NCBI GenBank assembly: GCA_026398615.1
Contig: JAPLSN010000019.1
Location: 1-64,000 of the forward strand
Direction of reading: 5' to 3'
Length of the DNA stretch: 64,000 bases
Source of the DNA: Spirochaetota bacterium
GTDB lineage: Bacteria; Spirochaetota; Spirochaetia; Treponematales; UBA12059
The notes under the pieces are model-generated. The model worked only from the letters and a program-made list of their open reading frames with translations, did no database searches and had not been told where the DNA came from. Both the position numbers and the translations under genes were made by a program. This document shows positions 58,333 through 64,000 of the stretch, piece by piece (the stretch's first letter is position 1; each line of letters opens with the position of its first letter).

Positions 58333-59852
58333 GATGCGGCCTCCTCGTGTACGCCGGTGGCGTAGAACATGATTTCCTCTTCGTCGATGCCGTCGCCCTC
58401 GAGGGTGCCGGCCACCTTGCCGTCGCGCATGACGACGACCCGGTTGCACATGCCGATGATCTCCTCGAGCTCCGAGGAGATGAAGATGCAGGAGATGCCC
58501 TTCCTGGCGAGGTCGTTGATGAAAAGGTAGATCTCGTGCTTGGCGGAGACGTCGACGCCCCGCGTGGGCTCGTCGACGATGAGTATCTCCGGCTCCGTGT
58601 CTATGGATTTCGCGAGGGAAACTTTCTGCTGGTTGCCTCCCGAGAGGTTCTCGAGCCGCTTGTCGAGGCTCTCGGTCTTGATATGGAACGAATCGACGTA
58701 GCCCTGCACCTTGCCCCGCTCGCGCTTCTTGTCGATGAGGCGGAAGAGGGAACGGCAGTAATCCGCGAGGGATACGAGGGTGACGTTGCGCGTAACCGTG
58801 AAGCCGGTGATGATGCCCGCGCCCTGGCGGTCTTCCGAGAGGTAGGATATGCCGGCGGCCACGGCGTCAGCGGGCTCGTCTATCGTCAGCTCCTTGCCGT
58901 CCTTCAGGATGCTGCCCGAGCTTTTCTTGCGAAGTCCCAGTATCGTCTCGGCGATTTCGGTGCGGCCGGCCCCCACGAGCCCCGCGAGTCCCAGGATCTC
59001 GCCCTTGCGGAGGCGGAAGGATATGTTCTCGACGACGCCTGGAACCGTGAGGCCGCGGACTTCGAACACCGTCTCTCCGTCCGGCTCGAACTTCGGGGGG
59101 AAGATGGATCCGAGTTCGCGGCCGACCATTTTCTGCGCCATCTCGAGGAAGGAAATCTCCGATGTCGGCCCGTCGTGGACGAGGTCGCCGTCGCGGAGGA
59201 TCACGACCCGGTCGCAGAGGGCTTTCACCTCCTTCAACTTGTGTGAAATGTAGACGATCGTCATTCCCCCGGTGCGGAGCTTCCTGACCAGCCTGAAGAG
59301 TATCTCTATCTCGTACTTGGTGAGCATGGTCGTGGGCTCGTCCATTATGAGAACCTGGGCTTCAAAGGCCAGCGCCTTGCAGATCTCGACCATCTGCTTC
59401 TCGGCCGCGCTCATGGCCTCTATCCGCGCCTCGGGGTCGATGGTCACGTTCAGCTGGGCAAGGAGGGAACGCGTGCGCTCCTTCATCGCAACCTTGTCCA
59501 GGAAGCCGGCCTTCGTGCGCAGTTCCGAGCCGAGGAAGACGTTGTTGTAGACCGGCAGGTCGCGGATGAGGTTGAACTCCTGCGGCACCAGGCTGATGCC
59601 CAGCGCACGCGCGTCTATCGGCGTCGCGATGCGCACCGTCTCGCCCCGCATGATGACGCGGCCCGAGGTCGGCTGGTAGATGCCGCTCATGATCTTCATG
59701 AGCGTGCTCTTGCCCGCCCCGTTCTCGCCGATGATCCCCAGGATCTCGCCTCGGCGGATGTCGAGGTCTATGTCCTTGAGCACCGGCACACCGCCGAAGT
59801 CCTTGTTGATGCGCTCGGCGCGCAGAATGGTCTCGCCCATCGCGTCGCTCAC
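58329..59852 (-). CDS. rbsA: Sugar ABC transporter ATPase, RbsA-like, two ABC domains
   Basis: 507 residues from GTG 59852, which overlaps the isomerase stop (GTGA); ATG 59840 is an alternative. Domain 1 has GENGAGKST and a degenerate signature (MSAAEKQMVEI) but an intact DEPTT; domain 2 lacks a clean Walker A (GLVGAGRTE) but has LSGGNQQKVSLAK and DEPTRGVD. This asymmetric pattern is normal for RbsA/XylG/MglA proteins, which energise CUT2 sugar importers. Confidence 0.92.
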   Translation of the reverse strand: MSDAMGETILRAERINKDFGGVPVLKDIDLDIRRGEILGIIGENGAGKSTLMKIMSGIYQPTSGRVIMRGETVRIATPIDARALGISLVPQEFNLIRDLPVYNNVFLGSELRTKAGFLDKVAMKERTRSLLAQLNVTIDPEARIEAMSAAEKQMVEICKALAFEAQVLIMDEPTTMLTKYEIEILFRLVRKLRTGGMTIVYISHKLKEVKALCDRVVILRDGDLVHDGPTSEISFLEMAQKMVGRELGSIFPPKFEPDGETVFEVRGLTVPGVVENISFRLRKGEILGLAGLVGAGRTEIAETILGLRKKSSGSILKDGKELTIDEPADAVAAGISYLSEDRQGAGIITGFTVTRNVTLVSLADYCRSLFRLIDKKRERGKVQGYVDSFHIKTESLDKRLENLSGGNQQKVSLAKSIDTEPEILIVDEPTRGVDVSAKHEIYLFINDLARKGISCIFISSELEEIIGMCNRVVVMRDGKVAGTLEGDGIDEEEIMFYATGVHEEAAS

Positions 59853-60742
59853 TTTTTCATCGCCGCGTCGAAAGCCAGGGCGGAGGGCGCGAAATCCAGA
59901 TCCCGCACCAGGGCGAGCGCCTCGCGCGCGCCGAACTCGCGATCCATGCCGACATCCTCCCATTCGACCGAGAGCGGGCCGGAATAACCCGCAGCGTTGA
60001 GCTCCCGGACGATCGCGTCGAAGTCCACGTCGCCGTGTCCGGGTGAAACGAAGTTCCAGCCGCGCCGCAGGTCGCCGAAGGGCAGGTGCGAGCCGAGTAT
60101 GCCCGCACGGCCATCGAGCCTGACCGCCACGTCCTTCATGTGCACGTGGTAGATCCTGTCGGCGAAGTCCCGGATGAACAGGTCGGGCTTGAAAGCTATC
60201 TCCGTCGGGTGCACTTCGAGGGCGAAACGCACCCCGCAGGCGTCGAATTCGTCGAAGATGGGCGTCCAGATCCGCACGACCTCGGCGTAGGCCTCCTCGA
60301 TCATCGCCTCCGTCGTCTGGGGAAAGGAGTACCACCAGCGCCAGATCGGCGAACCCATGAAGCAGGTGACTACCTTGCAGCCCATCGCCTTCGCGGCGCG
60401 GGCCGTCAGCTTCATCTCCTCGACAGCCCAGGCCTTGATTGCCTCGGGCTTTCCCTTGACTTCAGGCGGCGCGAATCCGTCCAGGCGCGGATCCCAAGGG
60501 TCGGCGACGCATTGTCCCGCCAGGTGGGCGGAGAGAGCCCATGCCTTGAGCCCGTACTTCGCGAGAAGGGCCTTCTTCGCCTCGACATACGAGGTATCGG
60601 TCGCGGCCTTGTGCACGTCCATGTGATCACCCCAGCAGGCTATCTCGATGCCGTCATAGCCGAATGAAGCCACCTTGGCGCAGAGCTCCTCGAAATGAAG
60701 GTCGGCCCACTGGCCGGAAACCAGGGTTATCGGGCGGGACAT
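59849..60742 (-). CDS. Sugar-phosphate isomerase/epimerase (xylose-isomerase-like TIM barrel)
   Basis: 297 residues from ATG 60742 (GAGGAGG upstream). AP-endonuclease-2-type TIM barrel with metal-ligand positions in ALEVHPTEI, HVHMKD, PGHGDVDF and SVEWED. The family includes inosose, tagatose and hydroxypyruvate isomerases. It overlaps rbsA by four bases and belongs to the sugar catabolic operon downstream of the dehydrogenase. Confidence 0.88.
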   Translation of the reverse strand: MSRPITLVSGQWADLHFEELCAKVASFGYDGIEIACWGDHMDVHKAATDTSYVEAKKALLAKYGLKAWALSAHLAGQCVADPWDPRLDGFAPPEVKGKPEAIKAWAVEEMKLTARAAKAMGCKVVTCFMGSPIWRWWYSFPQTTEAMIEEAYAEVVRIWTPIFDEFDACGVRFALEVHPTEIAFKPDLFIRDFADRIYHVHMKDVAVRLDGRAGILGSHLPFGDLRRGWNFVSPGHGDVDFDAIVRELNAAGYSGPLSVEWEDVGMDREFGAREALALVRDLDFAPSALAFDAAMKK

Positions 60743-60752
60743 CGCATCCTCC

Positions 60753-60977
60753 TCAAACATCGATCCGGGCGGAAATCTTTCGCGAGCTTTCGACGCAGGC
60801 GGCGACAAGGCGGAGCCCGGCGATGCCGGCGTCCTGGCCGGGACAGTCCAGGTCAACCCCATCGGGCGCGATGCCCGCCTTCGTTTTGGCGAGAGTGCCG
60901 GCGAAGGCCTTGTAGATGTCGCGGGAGAAGGCTCCGGCTCCGCCGCCCACCATGCCGTACCTGAGGATGGCGTTCAC
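60753..60977 (-). pseudogene. Gfo/Idh/MocA oxidoreductase with large in-frame internal deletion
   Basis: A 74-codon frame opens with the NAD-binding start of the family (ILRYGMVGGGAGAF) and passes directly to its extreme C-terminus (IYKAFAGTLAKTKAG, then DGVDLDCPGQDAGIAGLRLVAACVESSRK). About 300 middle residues, including the EKP motif and the whole catalytic sheet, are missing. The ATG overlaps the dehydrogenase stop (ATGA), so the remnant may still be translated and still couples the operon. Confidence 0.72.
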
Positions 60978-61963
60978 CGTTCGGTCCCGAACTCGATGAC
61001 GCCCTTGATGTATCCGCCCGTCCTGTCGAGCGCGGCGGCATAGAGTCCTTCCGCCTTGCCGAACGGCGCGACGTGGGTTACCAGACCCTCATTGCTGATG
61101 GCGCCCGCGGCCATGAGCGCGATCGCGCGCGGGAAGAGCTCGTCGAAGGATGGGTTCATCTGGGGTTGTATGTTGAGTATCCGCAGGCCGTCGACATGCC
61201 AACGCTCGAGATCGAACTCGTGCCGATGGTGGTGCCAGGCGAAATTCTCGATGATCGCGTAGGGTCTGGCCAGTTTGAAGGCCAGTTCGAGGGCCGGATC
61301 CGAGCCTGCGGTTTCGATGACGACATCGCAGGAGCGAATATGCCCCGCGGGGGATTCGCCCGGAACCGTCTGGACGAAATCCCATCCGCCCATGCCGCTG
61401 CCGGACTTCCTGGCCAGCTCCAGCCGCCTCCCGTCGGGCTCGAAGACGGTAACCTTTCCCGCGAGCGTGCGCCTCAGGGCTTGCAGCATGAGCATTCCCA
61501 TGTAGCCGGCTCCGACAAGGGCGACGGAATCGCCGGGCTGGATGCCCGAGTACATGATGCCGTTCACGACACAGGCGACCGGCTCGACGATCCACTTTTC
61601 CACGGGGATGGCGGAAGGCTCGGGCATGACCGAGACCTTGTTCCACGGACGGACGGCATGCCGGGCCATGAGGCCGCCGCCCCGCTCGTCGATCGGAAGT
61701 TCGTGGCAGGCAACGCGCTGGCCGATCTGGATGCCGCTGGCGAGGGAACCTCGCCGGATCACGCGGCCGATGCCTTCATGCCCGGCCCTGAAGGGGTAGG
61801 CATGAAATTGGCCGAACCCGCCCGAATAAGCGAGTATGTCCCAGCCACAGACGCCGCAGGCCTCCATCTCCACGAGCACTTCATGGGCTTCCGGTTCCGG
61901 GATCTCGACGCTTTTGATCTCGATATTTCGCTTGCCCAGATACCATAGAGCCTCGGTTTTCAT
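60974..61963 (-). CDS. Zinc-type alcohol/polyol dehydrogenase (MDR family)
   Basis: 329 residues. Catalytic-zinc region ACGVCGWDILAYSG and GHEGIGRV, and the third ligand area VEPVACVVNG; the NAD Rossmann loop is ALVGAGYMGMLML. The structural four-Cys zinc lobe is missing. It oxidises a sugar alcohol or sugar, as fits the first enzyme of the ribose-type sugar operon. A consensus promoter lies upstream, and a ROK repressor gene is transcribed the other way. Confidence 0.88.
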   Translation of the reverse strand: MKTEALWYLGKRNIEIKSVEIPEPEAHEVLVEMEACGVCGWDILAYSGGFGQFHAYPFRAGHEGIGRVIRRGSLASGIQIGQRVACHELPIDERGGGLMARHAVRPWNKVSVMPEPSAIPVEKWIVEPVACVVNGIMYSGIQPGDSVALVGAGYMGMLMLQALRRTLAGKVTVFEPDGRRLELARKSGSGMGGWDFVQTVPGESPAGHIRSCDVVIETAGSDPALELAFKLARPYAIIENFAWHHHRHEFDLERWHVDGLRILNIQPQMNPSFDELFPRAIALMAAGAISNEGLVTHVAPFGKAEGLYAAALDRTGGYIKGVIEFGTER

Positions 61964-61986
61964 ACAACCCCCCAGCGAAAATAAGT

Positions 61987-62013
61987 ATTATAAGGGATAT
62001 CGGATGTTGTCAA
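61987..62013 (-). promoter_or_regulatory. Promoter of the dehydrogenase-rbsACB operon
   Basis: On the minus strand TTGACA (62013-62008), 15 bases, TATAAT (61992-61987). Both hexamers are perfect; the spacer is two bases short, so regulation by a DNA-bending factor is possible. Confidence 0.65.
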
Positions 62014-62021
62014 TCATTTTT

Positions 62022-62036
62022 GTTCGTTTATCGAAC
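62022..62036. promoter_or_regulatory. Candidate ROK-repressor operator
   Basis: GTTCG-TTTAT-CGAAC, a perfect inverted repeat with AT-rich centre, nine bases upstream of the -35 element of the sugar operon. A half site TCGAAC recurs at 62074-62079 inside the spacer of the regulator's own promoter, which fits joint control of both directions. Confidence 0.5.
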
Positions 62037-62066
62037 GTTTTAATTCTCTGTCTCCAGTTTTTTATA

Positions 62067-62095
62067 TTGACGGTCGAACAATGCAGATCGATACT
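62067..62095 (+). promoter_or_regulatory. Promoter of the ROK regulator gene
   Basis: TTGACG (62067-62072), 17 bases, GATACT (62090-62095), about 70 bases before ATG 62174. Confidence 0.5.
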
Positions 62096-62173
62096 CTTCC
62101 ATATGATCCATCACCTTCCCACTGATGGCAACAATCGTGTATGTTTGCCTCCGACTTCGAGAAAGGCGCAACC

Positions 62174-63427
62174 ATGAACGAAACAGGCGGGGAAGCCCCT
62201 GCCAACGTATCCACGACAGCAGGAAGAATCTTCAAGATCATCCGGGACCATGGACCGCTCAACGGAACGGACATAGTCCGCCGCACGGGGCTCGCGAAAT
62301 CCACGGTTTCCGCCTACCTTGAACGACTCCTTGCCGTCGGACTGCTCCGCGATGAGATTCCCTCTGCCGGAAAGCGCCGCAGATTGAAAGTCGCGGAATC
62401 CGCCGGCTACGTGGTGGGAGTCGCGATGGGTCAGTCCCACCTCAACGTCGCCCTGTGCGACCTGGAAGCCGAAATCATCGATTCTGTGGGGGAGTCGGTT
62501 GACCTGGTGAAGGATCCGCCGGAAAAAATACTGGGCCTCGTCATCGCCTTCGCCAGGGAACTCGAAAAGAGGGCAGGACTCGGACCGTCGGCCCTCTTCG
62601 GCGTGGGGATAGGCCTCCCGAGCCCCGTGGATTACAGCGAGGGATTCCCGGTGAGCCCCCCCGTGATGCCCGGCTGGGACCGGTTTCCCGTGGCTTCGTT
62701 CCTTGCCCGGGAATTCACCTGCCCCGTGTTCGTCGACAACGACGTCAACGTGATGGCCCTCGCCGAGCGCGACAAGGGAGCCGCGGCGGGAGTCGCGGAC
62801 CGTAAGGGCAGTTTCATCCTCGTGAAAACGGGTACGGGCATCGGTGCCGGGCTCGTCATAGACGGGGAGATCTACCGCGGGGCCAAGGGCGCAGCCGGGG
62901 ATATCGGCCACATCGGCATAGACGGCGATTCGACCCCCTGTCGCTGCGGCAACACTGGCTGCCTCGAGGCGGTGGCCGGCGGCCGTGCCCTTGCCGCCCT
63001 TGCCGAGGCTGCCGCCCGATCGGGTCGGAGCGCCTTCCTGGCCGGAGAACTCGCAAGCGGCGCTGCGATGAGCCCCGCCATCATAGCCCGCGGAGCGGCT
63101 TCCGGCGACGAGGAATGCCTTCGCCTCCTCATCTCCTCGGGCGCCTGCGTCGGCGAAGTACTCGCCAAGCTCGTCAACTTCTTCAACCCCACCCTCATCG
63201 TCGTATCGGGAGGCCTGACCAGGCTCGGCGATCGCTTCATAGCCTCCATCAGGGAATCCATCTACCGCCGATCGACGCCGCTCGCCACCGCCGACCTCAT
63301 CGTGAAGGAGTCCGCCCTCCTCGAGAAGGGTGGAACGATGGGAGCTGCCATCCTCGTCCTGGATGAAGTTTTTTCCCACAGGAACGTCAGCAAGCTCATG
63401 AGGCGCTTCGACGATCAGTCCGGCTAG
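62174..63427 (+). CDS. ROK-family transcriptional repressor (XylR/NagC type)
   Basis: 417 residues from ATG 62174 (GAAAGG upstream). N-terminal winged helix about 15-75 (IFKIIRDHGPLNGTDIVRRTGLAKSTVSAYL), then the ROK sugar-binding domain with VDNDVNVMALAE, KTGTGIGAGLVIDG and the zinc site IGHIGI...CRCGNTGCLE. It should sense the sugar or its phosphate and repress the divergent dehydrogenase-rbsACB operon. Confidence 0.9.
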   Translation: MNETGGEAPANVSTTAGRIFKIIRDHGPLNGTDIVRRTGLAKSTVSAYLERLLAVGLLRDEIPSAGKRRRLKVAESAGYVVGVAMGQSHLNVALCDLEAEIIDSVGESVDLVKDPPEKILGLVIAFARELEKRAGLGPSALFGVGIGLPSPVDYSEGFPVSPPVMPGWDRFPVASFLAREFTCPVFVDNDVNVMALAERDKGAAAGVADRKGSFILVKTGTGIGAGLVIDGEIYRGAKGAAGDIGHIGIDGDSTPCRCGNTGCLEAVAGGRALAALAEAAARSGRSAFLAGELASGAAMSPAIIARGAASGDEECLRLLISSGACVGEVLAKLVNFFNPTLIVVSGGLTRLGDRFIASIRESIYRRSTPLATADLIVKESALLEKGGTMGAAILVLDEVFSHRNVSKLMRRFDDQSG

Positions 63428-63469
63428 AACGGAAATCGGGGCGCATCTCCCGTGAAACCGGGTGCGGTC

Positions 63470-64000
63470 CTATTCCTGCGGCGGCGGCCCGGCCACGGGC
63501 AATTCGATCGTGAAGAGCGTGCCTCCGCCGGGCGCGTCCGCGACGTTCAGGTTGCCCTTGTGCCTGGCGACGATGATGTCGTAGGAAATGCTGAGACCGA
63601 GTCCGGTTCCCTTTCCCGGTTCCTTGGTCGTGAAGAAGGGGTCGAATATCCTGTTCCTGATGGCTTCGGGGATGCCGGGGCCGTCGTCCCCGATCTCGAG
63701 GATCACGCGGTCGGCTTTTGCCGCCGTCCTGATGGTGATCATGCCTTTCCCCGGGCGCTTCTGCCCCTCTATGGCCTGGGCCGCGTTGACGAGGATGTTC
63801 AGGATGACTTGGTTGATCTCTCCGCCCTTGGCGCGCAGGGGCGGGAGCTCGCCCAGTTCCTTGCGCACCTCGGCGACGTACTTGATCTCGTTCCATGCGA
63901 CTGACAGGGTGCTTTCGATGCCGCCGTTGAGATCGTAGTGCTCGAATTCACCGGAACGGTCCTCGCGGGAAAAACTCTTCAGGTTCGCGACGATACCCAT
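63470..64000 (-). CDS. Sensor histidine kinase, C-terminal part
   Basis: The visible 176 residues begin MGIVANLKSFSRED, the end of a dimerisation helix, and contain the ATPase domain: N box NQVILNILVNAAQAI, G1 GDDGPGIP, F box IFDPFFTTK, G2 GTGLGLSI. The phospho-accepting His is upstream of this and off the window, so the ATG at 64000 is not the true start. This NtrB/PAS-type subclass has no receiver fused at the C-terminus. Confidence 0.88.
   Translation of the reverse strand: MGIVANLKSFSREDRSGEFEHYDLNGGIESTLSVAWNEIKYVAEVRKELGELPPLRAKGGEINQVILNILVNAAQAIEGQKRPGKGMITIRTAAKADRVILEIGDDGPGIPEAIRNRIFDPFFTTKEPGKGTGLGLSISYDIIVARHKGNLNVADAPGGGTLFTIELPVAGPPPQE

Noticed and set aside
1-64000. CRISPR array, rRNA genes, prophage or origin of replication
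   Set aside because: No spaced direct repeats, no rRNA sequence, no phage structural genes and no dnaA-box cluster were seen.

Overview
The window is GC-rich bacterial chromosome, apart from an AT-rich mobile patch at the left edge (about 1-484). Its gene content suggests a flagellated, anaerobic or microaerophilic heterotroph. Flagellar chaperones FliS and a FlgN-like protein sit together, and there are a flavodiiron protein (O2/NO reductase), a Na+-pumping decarboxylase beta subunit, outer-membrane proteins, a Lol/Mac-type exporter, and many sugar ABC genes under LacI and ROK control. A high-GC member of the Spirochaetota fits best. That is an inference from gene content, not a marker-gene result.

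Layout. 1-484: start of an IS3-type transposase and a truncated serine recombinase, inserted at the 3' end of ychF. 485-6222: ychF, a caspase/PEGA/DUF1566 protein, a vapBC pair, and a VanY-like carboxypeptidase followed in frame by the relic of an M28 peptidase. 6483-17417: aminotransferase, a five-gene export operon (ATPase, two FtsX-type permeases, LolA-like protein, outer-membrane barrel), a WHy/LEA protein, a flavodiiron protein and a lipase. 17448-23012: Na+ decarboxylase subunits, then a broken coaX and a complete ECF vitamin transporter (S component, EcfT, fused double EcfA) with a leader that can hide its own ribosome binding site. 23111-28368: methyltransferase, beta-gamma-crystallin, VOC protein, flagellar chaperones, J-domain protein, and the pseudouridine catabolic pair psuK-psuG. 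28464-32660: topoisomerase IV-like subunits and tRNA-Asn. 32813-39153: a three-gene envelope module (lipoprotein, CsgG-like barrel protein, caspase/FGE protein) behind a near-consensus promoter.

39269-49906 is a LacI-controlled catabolic locus. It combines two ADP-ribosylglycohydrolase-fold proteins, a two-subunit ADP-forming acyl-CoA synthetase, a short citrate-synthase-fold lyase, a complete CUT1-type ABC importer and a ribokinase relic. 50264-54896 is a tightly overlapped operon of ROK kinase, GmhA-like isomerase, HAD phosphatase, HldE-like kinase and a deoxyhypusine-synthase-like protein; it resembles a heptose-phosphate pathway without its nucleotidyltransferase. 54900-63427 is a ribose-type ABC system with sugar dehydrogenases and an isomerase, divergent from a ROK repressor. 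The window ends inside a sensor histidine kinase.

Recurrent themes are tight 4-bp ATGA/GTGA gene overlaps, several consensus promoters whose -10 element lies only 6-9 bp before the start codon (probable leaderless mRNAs), and several decayed genes caught mid-operon (recombinase, M28 peptidase, coaX, rbsK-like, Gfo/Idh-like).
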